Shown: positions 34,596 to 45,600, counted from the stretch's first letter. The stretch is 64,000 bases of DNA from Companilactobacillus mishanensis (GCF_003946505.1 NZ_RHON01000003.1:124001-188000); one strand, 5' to 3'. A program made the numbers and translations. Notes: generated from the sequence alone by a model not told the origin.

Positions 34596-35786
34596 CTAAG
34601 CATGAGCATGAACAGGAGCGTCAACCTTGGACTTGCTGGAACTCTCTTTAAACACTCTCTTCAAAACTTTAACAATAATAAAGTTCATTGCGAAGATGAA
34701 AGCAAAGGCAAATACTACAGCAAAGGCTTGCAAACCAAATTGCTTTAGTCCGCCACCTTCAAGTAAACCATTGTTTACAACCGCAGGATTAATTGCTTTT
34801 GTAGCAAATAATCCAGTAGCGAGTGAACCGATAATTCCGCTGACACCGTGTGATCCAAAGATATCTAGATAATCATGTACGTGCCATTTTTGTTTTAGAA
34901 CATTGATGAAGAAATAGCTACCAGCTGCTGAAATCAATCCGATGATCAATGAAGCTGGCAATGTTACGAATCCTGTTGCAGGTGTGATACCAACTAATCC
35001 ACAGATAACACCTGTACAGATTCCATTCATTGTAACTTGTTTCTTGAAATGATTCTCTAGCAATGCGTATGTGACCATTGCGGCAACTGGAGCCATGGTT
35101 GTTGTGAAGAATGCTTGAATCCCTTGGGCACTTAATGCCAAGGCTGATCCTGCGTTAAATCCATACCAACCAATCCAGAGGAGAACTGTACCAAGTAGAA
35201 CCCAGAATGCATTTCCATGTGTTCCATCGTCTGTTCCCTTATGTTTTGAAACGGCGAATGTTGAGAGGATCAATGCTGTAACACCAGCATCAATATGAAT
35301 AACCGTGCCACCAGCAAAATCGAGAACGCCTAATTTTGCAAGAAATCCTGTGCTAGACCAAACCATATGTACCATTGGATAATAAACTAACAATGACCAA
35401 ATGGCTACGAAAGCTACGATATACTTTGTTGATTTCTTTGATGCAATCGAACCTAAAAATAGTCCGGGTGTTAAAATTGCAAACATCATTTGGAACAAAA
35501 TAAAGATTGAATTTGAAATTTTAGTATTAGGATACAAGGCTGTTAAGCTATATCCACCTAAGAAGGCATGTTTGATATCACCGATAATTCCGAAACGATT
35601 TCCCAAGAATGATAATGGATATCCAACTGAGAACCAAAGTAGTCCAACTACTCCAAACATTAAGAATATTTCCAATAACATCTTAGTTCTATCTTTTGCT
35701 GGTATAAATCCACCGTAATAGACGGCAATACCAGGAGTCATGACCCATACCAATAGGACTGACAGTATCATAAAAGCAGCATCCAT
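34596..35786 (-). CDS. amtB: Ammonium transporter
   Basis: 396 aa with 11 predicted helices. The pore histidines are visible in GGTVIHIDAG (about 163) and DIFGSHGVSGIIGSL (about 302), and the gate/binding region in AVYYGGFIPAKD and WYGFNAGSALAL. Amt proteins conduct ammonium by a deprotonated-transfer mechanism. The C-terminal tail ends in an unusual HAHA stretch. No GlnK gene is adjacent, unlike in many bacteria. Monocistronic; its 3' end abuts a palindromic element. Confidence 0.95.
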   Translation of the reverse strand: MDAAFMILSVLLVWVMTPGIAVYYGGFIPAKDRTKMLLEIFLMFGVVGLLWFSVGYPLSFLGNRFGIIGDIKHAFLGGYSLTALYPNTKISNSIFILFQMMFAILTPGLFLGSIASKKSTKYIVAFVAIWSLLVYYPMVHMVWSSTGFLAKLGVLDFAGGTVIHIDAGVTALILSTFAVSKHKGTDDGTHGNAFWVLLGTVLLWIGWYGFNAGSALALSAQGIQAFFTTTMAPVAAMVTYALLENHFKKQVTMNGICTGVICGLVGITPATGFVTLPASLIIGLISAAGSYFFINVLKQKWHVHDYLDIFGSHGVSGIIGSLATGLFATKAINPAVVNNGLLEGGGLKQFGLQAFAVVFAFAFIFAMNFIIVKVLKRVFKESSSKSKVDAPVHAHA

Positions 35787-35865
35787 GTTGCTCCACTTCC
35801 CTTTACATTAAATTTTAAAGTGCATTTTAGCACCTGAATCTGAAATGTATACCAATTAGACTTTC

Positions 35866-35879
35866 TGAAAACGTTTCCC
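35866..35879. promoter_or_regulatory. Possible cre-like site between amtB and the DUF1003 gene
   Basis: TGAAAACGTTTCCC agrees at 12 of 14 positions with the catabolite-responsive element pattern TGWAANCGNTNWCA. It lies 79 bp upstream of the amtB start and 53 bp upstream of the divergent gene. Only the match is seen; binding by CcpA is inferred. Confidence 0.35.
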
Positions 35880-35932
35880 AATATTTCATTTATGTCTTAT
35901 AATTAGGTCATACCCAATAAGGGAGGCTAATT

Positions 35933-36715
35933 ATGTCTGTTGAAAAAAATCAAGTTTGCGTTATCTGCGGCCAACATTTTTCTGCGTCTGAAGGATTATT
36001 TCTTAGAGACCTAAATGACACCTTGAAACAGGAAGTATTCAACCGAGCACTTTCTGTTAGAAATTCGTCATTTGTCTGTTTAAAAGACCTGCAACAGATT
36101 CGCTTGGAGAATATGCAGTCAATAATCGATCAAGATTTAGAAAAGGATCGTAAGATGAACGCTGAGCTTCAAAAGGAACTTGCAAGTGATCACTACGTCA
36201 TTCGTAACTTGAACGATACCGCTGATGGTCAATTGACTAGAGGCCAAAGGATGGCGGACGCCGTTGCGAAATTCGGTGGTAGCTGGGGATTTATAATCTC
36301 ATTCGCAGTAATTTTAGTAGTTTGGATGACAATTAACGTGGTCCATTTGTTCGGAGTGAACTTTGACCCATACCCATTCATTTTGTTAAATCTGTTTTTA
36401 AGCTGTGTTGCAGCAATCCAAGCACCAATTATCATGATGAGCCAAAACCGGCAAGCTGAACGTGACCGTTTCGACGCTGAAAATGATTATCGTACAAACA
36501 CAAAATCCGAGATGGAAATTCGCATCTTGCATAAGAAGATCGATCAAATGAACGAAGTGCAATGGCCACATATCCTAGATATCGAGAAGATGCAGATTGA
36601 AGTTATGAGCGAGATCGAAAATGAGATTCAATCACTCAAACTCGAGCAAGAACGTCAACATAACAACAGTCGTAATACTCGACATCCATCAAGATCCAAT
36701 CGAGACAGATATTAA
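35933..36715 (+). CDS. DUF1003 family membrane protein
   Basis: 260 aa, GGGAGG upstream. The N terminus has CVICGQHFSASEGLFL with a CxxC pair, possibly metal-binding. The DUF1003 core runs from RGQRMADAVAKFGGSWGFI through two helices (about 118-140 and 150-172) to QAPIIMMSQNRQAERDRFDAENDYRTN. A helical region follows (about 190-245), then an Asn/Arg-rich tail. DUF1003 has no proven role. Divergent from amtB, monocistronic. Confidence 0.85.
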   Translation: MSVEKNQVCVICGQHFSASEGLFLRDLNDTLKQEVFNRALSVRNSSFVCLKDLQQIRLENMQSIIDQDLEKDRKMNAELQKELASDHYVIRNLNDTADGQLTRGQRMADAVAKFGGSWGFIISFAVILVVWMTINVVHLFGVNFDPYPFILLNLFLSCVAAIQAPIIMMSQNRQAERDRFDAENDYRTNTKSEMEIRILHKKIDQMNEVQWPHILDIEKMQIEVMSEIENEIQSLKLEQERQHNNSRNTRHPSRSNRDRY

Positions 36716-36877
36716 ATTTTTTTGACACCAGAATTAATTTAGTAATATTTCATCTGGTTATCGTGATTATATGGCGATATTTTTATGAATTCAAAAGATA
36801 ACCACTGAAAAATACACAAATTTATTTTTAACTTTTTGCACATCATTTTAATATATTTTACTTTTCCAGATATGAAA

Positions 36878-36925
36878 AATAGCGATAGAAATCTCATATA
36901 AGATTTCTATCGCTATTATTTTTTT
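36878..36925. terminator. Long terminator at the 3' end of the nicotinamidase-like gene
   Basis: AATAGCGATAGAAATCT and AGATTTCTATCGCTATT form a perfect 17-bp stem around CATATA. A T run follows on the plus strand and TTTTTC on the minus strand; it is placed 5 bp from the minus-strand stop. Confidence 0.9.
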
Positions 36926-36929
36926 CGAA

Positions 36930-37493
36930 CTATTTAACTACTTTTGCTCCAAGAACATTTTCAAAATGATTCAATGCCCAATCATGTCCAGCTTGATTGA
37001 ATGAAGCGACACATGATTTATGGATAACAATTTTATATCCTAAATCGTAGGCGTCAATTGCTGTGTGAAGCACGCAGATGTCGGTGCAAACACCAACAAG
37101 GTGGACTGTATCAACACCACGCTCACGTAAACGCAAGTCGAGATCAGTTCCAGCGAAGGCGCTATAACGCGTCTTGGCAAATTCTTTTACAGTCTCTTTA
37201 CCAGCGTTTTTCTCATACCAATCACCGGTTTTGCCATACAATTCTCTACCCCAAGTGTCACTAACATTGTGTGCTGGGAAAAGCTTTGTCTCTGGATGAT
37301 AGTGGTCAAATGGTACATGAAGATCTGTTGGGAACCAGACCCAGTCCCCATCCTTACGCATATAATCAGCCAACTTGACGATATTTTCGTCTATAGCTTG
37401 GCCAGGTTCACCACAAGTCAGTGCACCCTTATCTGCAACAAAATCATTTGTGTAATCAATAATCAGTAAAGCTTGATGTGAAGCCATATTCAT
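36930..37493 (-). CDS. Isochorismatase-like cysteine hydrolase (nicotinamidase-type)
   Basis: 187 aa. LLIIDYTNDFV supplies the catalytic Asp, EFAKTRYSAFAGTDL the catalytic Lys region, and VHLVGVCTDICVLHTAIDA the nucleophilic Cys. This triad and the FPTDLHVPFDHYHPET metal-site stretch (DxH...H) match nicotinamidase PncA, which turns nicotinamide into nicotinate for NAD salvage. Related amidohydrolases share the fold, so the exact substrate is likely but not certain. Two ATG codons (37493, 37487) are possible starts; the ribosome binding site is weak. Confidence 0.85.
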   Translation of the reverse strand: MNMASHQALLIIDYTNDFVADKGALTCGEPGQAIDENIVKLADYMRKDGDWVWFPTDLHVPFDHYHPETKLFPAHNVSDTWGRELYGKTGDWYEKNAGKETVKEFAKTRYSAFAGTDLDLRLRERGVDTVHLVGVCTDICVLHTAIDAYDLGYKIVIHKSCVASFNQAGHDWALNHFENVLGAKVVK

Positions 37494-37674
37494 ACCCGCT
37501 TTCTGGAAACATTTGTTAGTTAAATTATTGATGTTTATTGTAGTTGTGTCAAATGGAAAACAAGAAAAACATTTATTGTTTTTAACTAATTAATTGTATT
37601 TAGTTATTCCAATGAAACTAATGCATTTACATGATAAAGTTAAATTAACCTATTAATGAATTGCGGAGGGAAAC

Positions 37675-38244
37675 ATGAAGAAAATTATTGTCTCAATTTT
37701 AGCCGTACTATTATTAATTCCATTATTCAATATCCAAACAGCACACGCTGAAGTCTCTAAGGTTGATACTATTTTAGCTGTCAACAAATTGACTCCACTG
37801 TATGTCAAAGACGACAATGGCAATTTCACTCAATCCAAAGTCAGATCACTTGGTGAAAAAACTGCCTGGTATTCAGATCAAGCTTATCCAGTTGAATTAA
37901 AAGATGGCTCTTATGCCGTTTATTACCGAGTTTCAACAAATGAATGGGTTGAAGATAATGTTAATGTTATCAAACAATCTCACAATCATATTCTCGATGC
38001 TCAAGTCGACAATTACCAAGCTATCAATGCAAAAATAATAAAAATAAATAACAGAGCTGCTCCCGTATACAACGATTTTGGTGACAAAACTGGTGCGACT
38101 GTTCCAGCTAACTCATCATGGAGAGTAGATATGAGCTACATGATAGCTCCAGAAGGTCTTGTTGGATTTTCTGTTTTCCAAAGAATTGGAAATAACGCCT
38201 GGATCAAACTCTCTCAAGATGCTAGTGTCACAGCCACTCTATAA
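37675..38244 (+). CDS. Small secreted protein with two SLAP-like modules
   Basis: 189 aa, GGAGGG upstream. Signal peptide at 1-25 (KKIIVSILAVLLLIPLFNI, cleavage after AHA). The mature protein is two modules of about 75 residues. The first ends YYRVSTNEWVEDN (about 82-94) and the second FQRIGNNAWIKL (about 170-181). Each starts with a short strand then PLYVKDDNG or APVYNDFG. The same module occurs in the proteins at 264 and 55673. Probably binds the cell wall or S-layer polymer. No anchor motif other than these modules. Confidence 0.78.
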   Translation: MKKIIVSILAVLLLIPLFNIQTAHAEVSKVDTILAVNKLTPLYVKDDNGNFTQSKVRSLGEKTAWYSDQAYPVELKDGSYAVYYRVSTNEWVEDNVNVIKQSHNHILDAQVDNYQAINAKIIKINNRAAPVYNDFGDKTGATVPANSSWRVDMSYMIAPEGLVGFSVFQRIGNNAWIKLSQDASVTATL

Positions 38245-38609
38245 TTAATTCGGTCAAATGTGACTTATTGTTTGTCATACATCATCATGGTGGATATAAT
38301 GCCCTTGGAGAATGAAAATTTCTCCAAAAAATCCGCCAAAAACTTTTCTTACTTTTTCTAAATTGATTGAATACAATAGGACTTCTCAGAAATGAGAATA
38401 TTATTTATCAACATGACCAACAACCATCTTGGTCAACCTCAGTCAGAAGATATTACTCTAATAATGTCTTCTGACTTTTTTCATACCTATATAAAACCCG
38501 CAAATTAAATTATCCAATCTTGGTTAACTCTAATTATGAAATCACATTACAATTCAGTCGATAAATAATGTGTCTAATTCCTGGTACTGACAGTTCCTAC
38601 GGCTAGAAG
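38245..38609 (+). other. Structured intergenic region before the DUF6056-like gene
   Basis: No gene seen. GGAGAA/TTTCTCC (about 38309-38325) and GACCAA/TTGGTC (about 38415-38434) can form short hairpins. A strong terminator lies at 38441-38483, and the next gene starts 126 bp later. The terminator may belong to the SLAP gene or may attenuate the next gene. Confidence 0.4.
38441..38483 (+). terminator. Terminator/attenuator-like hairpin
   Basis: AGTCAGAAGA and TCTTCTGACT pair over 10 bp with inner ATTA/TAAT pairing, followed by six T. Confidence 0.85.
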
Positions 38610-38618
38610 ATGATAATT

Positions 38619-40064
38619 ATGAGAATCAATAAATCAAAGATTCTTACTTCTTTCACATTTACGTGTATTTTTATTTATTTCGCTATTTATCGTTACTACA
38701 TGATTCCCGTTGGTGACGACTACTTCTGGTATGGCGAAAAAGGTACCTATCTGCTACAACATGGTTTTTTCTCCACCAACGCTATCTATGGCGGAAGTGT
38801 AAACGGACGATATTTAGCAAATTTTATAGAAATAATCATGATGCATCGTCGTCCAATTGCGATGTTCTTTTATGCATTCTTCTGGACACTTTTAATTTGG
38901 GCAATTTGGCAACTTCTGAAAAACCATCGTACGGTACTTCCCTTAATTGTAGCAATGCTATTTCCGATGACTATGGCCGCACCATTTTTGAATAATATTC
39001 TATTCTGGAATAATGGATTCATCGTATATGTTCCACCTATGGCACTACTTTTAGCTTATTTAGCCATTTGTAGGAATTGGAACGACGACAAATATAAGTA
39101 CTCACGAACACTGGCTTTGATAACATTCATTCTCGGCCTCAGTGGAGGATTATTCGTTGAAAATTCAACAATTCTACAAGTAATTTTAGCTGTGATCGTC
39201 GTTGTTTATTTCCGTGGTAAAACAAGAATATTTCATTGGACATATTTAGCTGGAACCATATTCTCATTTTTGATAATGTTCAGCAATCGTTCCTACTACA
39301 TCCAAAATAAATCAGGTTATCGTCGAACAACTACTGATCCAGTTCAAATTTGGGGTATTTTTACTAAATATATTCATCTTTGGTTAACAACATACAATTG
39401 GCTGGTAAATATTACAATTTGTGCTTCAATCGTGATTTTATCGATACGTCACAAATTACCGACTATTCTGAAGATTTTTGAGATTGCTCTTAGTTCAATT
39501 TTCCTGATCTACTTCATTGGCGCACAAATTTATTTAAGCCACTTCGAAACTGATCCAACGGAAATGTATATTGGACTACCAGAAAAGTTTTCGACTCCAG
39601 ACGCGATAGTCGGATTAGCATTCCTATTATTTCTCGGAGTGTCGATCTTCATATTGTTTAAAAATGAACCGTTAATGTACGTTTACTACATTCTTGCTGC
39701 AATGTCAGTCATCCCTCTGTTACCAATAGAGTCACCTGTATCCTGTCGTCCAGAATTTCTGACCTACGTTTTCCTATTTATGATTGCCGCAAACTTTTTC
39801 ATCCAGGCAGTTTCGGCTATACCTCAAAAAGTCCTGATTGGATTATTAGTAATACCTTTAGTAATTTTGGCCAGCAATTTCCAAGTAAAGTCGTATCAAA
39901 ATAGTATCGCCAACGATCAAAGAATTAAGTATGTCGACTTTCTCAATGGAACTAAACAGTTGAAAACACAGGTTCCATACCCTGATTACGTGGCTTTCAA
40001 GGATTCACTTATTCAGCAAGATCCAACCTATTGGGAAAACTATTTGAATCATACTAAAAAATAA
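38619..40064 (+). CDS. DUF6056-like polytopic membrane protein (putative GT-C type glycosyltransferase)
   Basis: About 481 aa from the ATG at 38619 (AGAAGATGAT upstream; the ATG at 38610 is the alternative). About 11-12 helices. After the first helix the extracytoplasmic loop reads GDDYFWYGEKG then GGSVNGRYLANFIEI; an acidic pair after TM1 is typical of GT-C enzymes such as GtrII/DUF6056 members, which move sugars from polyprenyl phosphate on the outer face. Family assignment is by pattern only. It could receive lipid-linked sugar from the GtrB-like enzyme at 26279. It precedes the LPQTG adhesin by 125 bp on the same strand. Confidence 0.6.
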   Translation: MRINKSKILTSFTFTCIFIYFAIYRYYMIPVGDDYFWYGEKGTYLLQHGFFSTNAIYGGSVNGRYLANFIEIIMMHRRPIAMFFYAFFWTLLIWAIWQLLKNHRTVLPLIVAMLFPMTMAAPFLNNILFWNNGFIVYVPPMALLLAYLAICRNWNDDKYKYSRTLALITFILGLSGGLFVENSTILQVILAVIVVVYFRGKTRIFHWTYLAGTIFSFLIMFSNRSYYIQNKSGYRRTTTDPVQIWGIFTKYIHLWLTTYNWLVNITICASIVILSIRHKLPTILKIFEIALSSIFLIYFIGAQIYLSHFETDPTEMYIGLPEKFSTPDAIVGLAFLLFLGVSIFILFKNEPLMYVYYILAAMSVIPLLPIESPVSCRPEFLTYVFLFMIAANFFIQAVSAIPQKVLIGLLVIPLVILASNFQVKSYQNSIANDQRIKYVDFLNGTKQLKTQVPYPDYVAFKDSLIQQDPTYWENYLNHTKK

Positions 40065-40189
40065 CTAGTTTTTTATCTTATATACATTATTAAATACCTT
40101 AATGCCTACTCATATTGACTTGTATGAATATATAATGCAATTGTTCCATAAAAGAATTAAAAAGCCATTATTGAAGAGGTGAATATATT

Positions 40190-42481
40190 ATGAGGAAAAA
40201 AATTATCATTTCTCTGGTATCAATAATGTCAGCATTAATGCTTGTTTTTGTCTTTAATGTACTTGGACCACCTGGCAAGGCTACGGCTGCAACTACTGGA
40301 GCGTCTCCAACAACTTCTACAACAACTGCAGTAACTAGTCCGACAACTACACAAACAGCCACCGCAGTGACCCCAACTAGTACGATAGCCACACCTAGTG
40401 TGACTACTACGAGTGATCCTGCAACTGCTGTAACAAGTTCTAGCACGACGACAACATCCCCAGTTACAGCCGCTTCTGCACCATCAACAGCGACAGATTC
40501 TCCAATTCCTTCAAAGGAAATCCCTATGAAGGGTAATACCGCAGCTGATGCTACTGTAACTCTCGGCGGCACAGCTATTAATCCTGGAGATACAACTCAA
40601 TCATGGACAAATTATAGCGTTGGTTTCAACTGGAGCGTCCCAGATTACGTACAAATAAACTCCGGTGATACAGCTACATTTACAATTCCTGACAATGTTA
40701 AAGTAGATAATCCGTTGACATTCGATGTTACGGATCCTAAAGGCATTGTTATCGGGACATTTACTATCTTGCCTGGGCAAAAAACTGGTACTTTAACATT
40801 CAACAATGCGTTTGAGAATACAACCACTGGACGTCGAGGGACCATCGAATTTACGGCTAAAGGTACTTCCGATGAAACTGAAAATAAAGATTTTATCGTC
40901 AATAAATATGGTTGGATCAATAATTCAGTCGTTCCTTCTGACGGAACAACAACAACTGATGGAGAGCATGCTCCCAGCAGTTTAACTTGGAACGTTGCTT
41001 TCAACTCCGCATCTAAAGATCTAACAAACGTTGTTTTGACCGATACTATTGAACCAGGTCAGACATTTGTTAAAAACTCAGTCACAGCAACTTACGGTTA
41101 TATGTTGAACGGAAAATATATCCAACAAGGTTCTATCGAACCAACAAGTGTTGAACTAGTTGGTAATCAACTTATTATCAAGTTCGACAAAGTAAGTAAC
41201 TATATTGACTTAAGATATGAAACAACTGTCCAAAATGTTAACCTCAATGGCGTTAACAAGTGGCATGATAAAACTACTTTGACAGCTGATCAAATTTCGG
41301 CCGAAGCAGAAAACACCATCGAATGGGGCGGTGCTGGTACTGGTGAAGGTGCTAAAGGTTCAGTTATTTTCACCAAGGTCAACGGTGAAACTAATGCACC
41401 AATTCCGGGAGCTGTTTTCAAAATTGTTAACGGCGCCGGTAAAGTCATTCAAGAGGATTTGACCACTAATGAAGAAGGTATTATCGAAGTCGATGACTTA
41501 GCCCCTGGCGACTACGTTTTGATCGAGACAACAGTTCCTGATGGCTATATGCAGAGTAGTAACTACGAATGGCCATTCACCATTGTCGAAGGAGTAAATG
41601 AGCCAGTTCGTATCACAGGTATCGACGTTCCTATTCCTGAAGATCCCAAGACAGGTCAAGAAACACTTACTAAACTTGATGCAGATACCAATGCAGTTTT
41701 GCAAGGAGCTGAATTCAAACTACTTGATGCCGATGGAAATGTTATTACATCACAACTCGTAACCAATGATCAAGGTATTTTGGAATTAACAAACTTAGCA
41801 CCTGGCAAATACAGCCTAGTTGAAATCAAAGCCCCTGAGGGTTATGAAATCAACTCAGAACCAGTTACCTTTGAAATTAAAGCTGGAGAAGAGAATTCAG
41901 TTACCGTCAAAGATGCAAAGTTACCAACAACCGGTTCATTGACTGTTTTGAAAGTTGATATTGCAACAAATGACCCATTAAAAGGCGCCGTATTCAACAT
42001 TCTCGATGCCAACGGTAAAGTTGTAAAAAGTAATCTTACAACTGATGATAAAGGCCAAATCGTCGTAGATGGATTACCCGATGGAAGCTATACATTAGTT
42101 GAAGTAACTGCACCCGAAGGCTACTTGGACAACAAAGCCCCAGTAGAATTCACAATCACAGCTGGCAAGATGACCACTTTGACAGTCTCCGATACATTTG
42201 ATGAATCAGATGTTACCGAGCCTGAACCAGAACCCGAAGTTCCAGAACCTGAACCAGAACCAGAACCACCTGTTGTAAAACCAGTCACACCAACAGTTCC
42301 AGAACCTGGCGAAAACACAACCAGCGAGAAACATCCAAGTGTAGATAACACACCTGGAGTTGGTAAATTACCACAAACAGGTAATAGAAATCCTGGTTTG
42401 TCAGTATTCGTAGGTATCCTTCTTCTTACACTATTAGTATTGATGCACTTCGTTGATAGACGCGATAGACGTAATAGATAG
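40190..42481 (+). CDS. LPQTG-anchored adhesin with three SpaA/Cna-B domains
   Basis: 763 aa, GAGGTGA upstream. Signal peptide to about 34, then a Thr/Ser/Ala-rich linker (35-105). Two Ig-like adhesin domains (about 110-380) resemble the fibrinogen/collagen-binder fold. Three SpaA-type Cna-B domains begin near 389, 489 and 582. Each starts with a K (FTKVN, LTKLD, VLKVD) and ends with an E in LIETTVPDGY, LVEIKAPEGY or LVEVTAPEGY, the pair that forms an isopeptide bond. A PE-repeat stalk (about 672-700) leads to LPQTG (727-731), a hydrophobic helix and a basic tail for sortase A anchoring. No pilin partner or class C sortase is nearby, so it is a stand-alone adhesin. Confidence 0.9.
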   Translation: MRKKIIISLVSIMSALMLVFVFNVLGPPGKATAATTGASPTTSTTTAVTSPTTTQTATAVTPTSTIATPSVTTTSDPATAVTSSSTTTTSPVTAASAPSTATDSPIPSKEIPMKGNTAADATVTLGGTAINPGDTTQSWTNYSVGFNWSVPDYVQINSGDTATFTIPDNVKVDNPLTFDVTDPKGIVIGTFTILPGQKTGTLTFNNAFENTTTGRRGTIEFTAKGTSDETENKDFIVNKYGWINNSVVPSDGTTTTDGEHAPSSLTWNVAFNSASKDLTNVVLTDTIEPGQTFVKNSVTATYGYMLNGKYIQQGSIEPTSVELVGNQLIIKFDKVSNYIDLRYETTVQNVNLNGVNKWHDKTTLTADQISAEAENTIEWGGAGTGEGAKGSVIFTKVNGETNAPIPGAVFKIVNGAGKVIQEDLTTNEEGIIEVDDLAPGDYVLIETTVPDGYMQSSNYEWPFTIVEGVNEPVRITGIDVPIPEDPKTGQETLTKLDADTNAVLQGAEFKLLDADGNVITSQLVTNDQGILELTNLAPGKYSLVEIKAPEGYEINSEPVTFEIKAGEENSVTVKDAKLPTTGSLTVLKVDIATNDPLKGAVFNILDANGKVVKSNLTTDDKGQIVVDGLPDGSYTLVEVTAPEGYLDNKAPVEFTITAGKMTTLTVSDTFDESDVTEPEPEPEVPEPEPEPEPPVVKPVTPTVPEPGENTTSEKHPSVDNTPGVGKLPQTGNRNPGLSVFVGILLLTLLVLMHFVDRRDRRNR

Positions 42482-42482
42482 C

Positions 42483-42517
42483 AAAAAATCAGTCATGAAA
42501 ATGGCTGATTTTTTTAT
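42483..42517 (+). terminator. Terminator of the LPQTG adhesin
   Basis: AAAAAATCAG and CTGATTTTTT form the stem with CAT/ATG inside, followed by further T. It isolates the adhesin from cas9. Confidence 0.88.
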
Positions 42518-42640
42518 TTACTTTTTGATTTATAAAACTGTGAATTAGTTCTATGAACGCTTACACAGCAACAAATGTTTAGGTATTAACTGAAGCTCGT
42601 GATAAAGTTAACTTGACTGTAATTTTAAGGAGAATCAACT

Positions 42641-45600
42641 ATGACTAAAAGAGAAAATGATTACAATATTGGATTAGATATTGGTACCACCTCTGTTGGT
42701 TGGGCAGTTACTGACAACAACTATAATTTACTGAATATAAAAAAACAAAATCTCTGGGGAGTCCGACTATTTAAGCAAGCGGAAACTGCAGCTGATACTA
42801 GACTACAACGTTCAATGAGACGTAGATATCGCCGCAGAAGAAACCGTTTGAACTGGTTAGATGAAATTTTTGCTCCGGAGCTTAAGAAAACAGATTCGTC
42901 GTTTCTTCTTAGGATGAAAAATTCTTGGGTTTCCAAAAAAGATAAAACTAGAAGTCGTGATCCATTTAATTTATTTATTGACCCTAGTTTCAATGATATT
43001 GACTACTTTAACCAATACCCAACAATTTTCCATTTACGAAAGGAGCTAATTGAAAATCCCGAAAAGAAGGATATTAGATTAGTTTATTTAGCCATACATA
43101 ATATTTTGAAATATCGTGGTAACTTCACATTTGAGAATCAAAAGTTTGATGTTTCAAAAATGGATGAAGACTTTGCCATAACACTTAAACAATTTGTAGA
43201 ATCATTATCAGATTTCGGCATAGAAGTTGCAGAAGGCACAGATTATAAAGCCCTGGGCGAAAAACTACTACAAAACAATCGAACTCCAAGTAAGAAAGTT
43301 GACGACGCCCTGTTAATTATTAACCCTTCTAAAGAGCAAAAACAGCCAGTAAAAAATATGTTGAGCTTGTTAGTTGGGAATACTGGAAATCTGGTAAAAC
43401 TATTCGATCTAGAAACAAGTGAAAAAGTCACAATTAACCTATCATCTAAATCTATTGAAGACTCATTTACAGATATTGATGAATTTATTGATGACAATCA
43501 AAAAATAATCTTAGAATCTGCAAACATTATCTACAGCTCGATCGTTCTAAAAGGATTCTTAGGAAATTCAAAATATCTCAGTCAAGCAAAGGTACAAAGT
43601 TATCTTGATCATAAAGATGATTTGAAGAAATTAAAAGATATGTGGATGGCAACAGATGATCCCAAACTGGTCAAGAAGTCACGTCAACAATATGATCAAT
43701 ACGTGAATGCTAAATATGATGATTTCTACAAAGATATCACCAAATTCCTAAAAAAAGCTCAACCAGAAGAATTAGCAAATGAAGCTTTAGAAAAAATAGA
43801 ATTGCATACTTATCTTCCAAAACAAAGAAGTCGTGATAATGCTGTTATTCCATATCAATTGAATGAGAATGAATTAATTGCAATCTTGGACAATCAGCAA
43901 AAATATTATCCTTTTCTAGCTGAGAATAGGGATAAGATTCTATCACTGATCAACTTCCGTATACCTTACTACGTTGGACCTCTACAAACAGAAGAAAAAA
44001 GCCGTTTTGCATGGATGGAAAGAAAAGCTGATGGTCCAATCCGTCCATGGAATTTCACAGAAAAAGTGGATTTAGAAAAATCATCTGATAAATTTATCAA
44101 GCGAATGACAGCAACCGATACCTATTTGATAGGTGAACCAGTTTTGCCAAAGCAAAGTATGATTTATCAACGTTACGAAGTTCTCAGTGAATTAAATAAT
44201 ACTCGTGTAATTGAAGCTGGAGAACGACCACAATCACTAGATGTTGATGTAAAGCAAAGAATTTACAATGAGTTGTTTAGAACTAGGAAAACTGTTTCTG
44301 TGAAAGCACTTAAAGATTGGCTGGTAAAGAACAGTATTTATCAAGCACCAATTATCCAAGGCTTGGCAGACAAAACCAAATACCTATCCAGCCTGTCTAC
44401 ATTTAACGACTTCAAAAAATTATTCGGTGAAGACTACGTTGCTGATCCCAAAAACTTGCCACAATTAGAGGAACTAGCAGAATGGTTGACAGTCTTTGAA
44501 GATAAAAAAGTTTTGAAAATGAAGTTACAGAATTCTAACTATAACTACTCTAATGATCTAATCAATAAAATCGCATCTATGCGATTCCAAGGTTGGGGCA
44601 AGCTCTCAAAAAGATTACTTACTCAATTCAGAACAGAGACTCAGTTGGCTGATATTCCGGAAAAGAATAATTTCACCATTCTTGAATTAATGTGGTCAAC
44701 ACAACTGAATTTCATGCAATTGATTCGGAATGACAAATATACTTTTGAATCACAAATAAACGACTACAACGTTGGTTCAAATAATGATAAGTCTCCGATT
44801 GAAATGGTAAATGAACTTCATGGATCACCAGCTTTAAAACGTGGAATTAGTCAGTCATTGAGTGTGGTAAAGGATATCGTTAAATTCATGGGACACGATC
44901 CTAACCGAATTTATTTAGAATTCACACGTAGTGACGAAGCCAGCAAGATTACCCAATCTAGATATTCCAGAATCAATAATCGCTACAAGGAAATATCTAA
45001 CGCTGTAAAGACTCTACCTTCAGAGTTCCAAGCAATTAAAGGATTGCAAACGGAACTTGAAGAACACAAAAATGAGCTTGGCAATGAGCGATTGATGTTG
45101 TATTTCCTACAAATGGGAAGAGGAATGTACAGTAATCAACCTATTGATATCAGCCAGATTCATACAGCTAAATATCATGTCGATCATATCTTGCCTCAAT
45201 CGTTCATCAAAGACGACTCTCTAGAAAACAAAGCATTAGTGTTAGCAGAAGAAAATGAAAGAAAAATCGATTCACTGTTACTGGATCCAGTAATTATTCG
45301 TCGAAATAAGAATTTTTGGGATAGCCTGAAGGAACAAAACCTGATGGGATTGAAGAAATATTCTAATTTAAATAGAACTTCAATCTCAGATAACCAGATG
45401 AAAGGATTTATTAATCGTCAATTAGTTCAAACATCTCAAATGGTAAAAAACGTTACTAACATTTTGAATGAAACTTATAAAGATACTGAATGTATCGAGA
45501 CTCGTGCCGGATTATCAAGTGAATTTAGAAAAGCTTTCAGTAATCTCGACAAAGAAAATTTCAAATATCAATATCCTGAATTCGTTAAGAATAGAAATGT

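Noticed and set aside
34409-34748. Frames across the element downstream of amtB
   Set aside because: They run through terminal inverted repeats and into antisense of amtB; no coding signal.
40168-40572. Minus-strand Val/Ala-rich frame over the adhesin start
   Set aside because: Antisense to a Thr/Ser/Ala-rich linker; it spans the adhesin ribosome binding site and has no site of its own.
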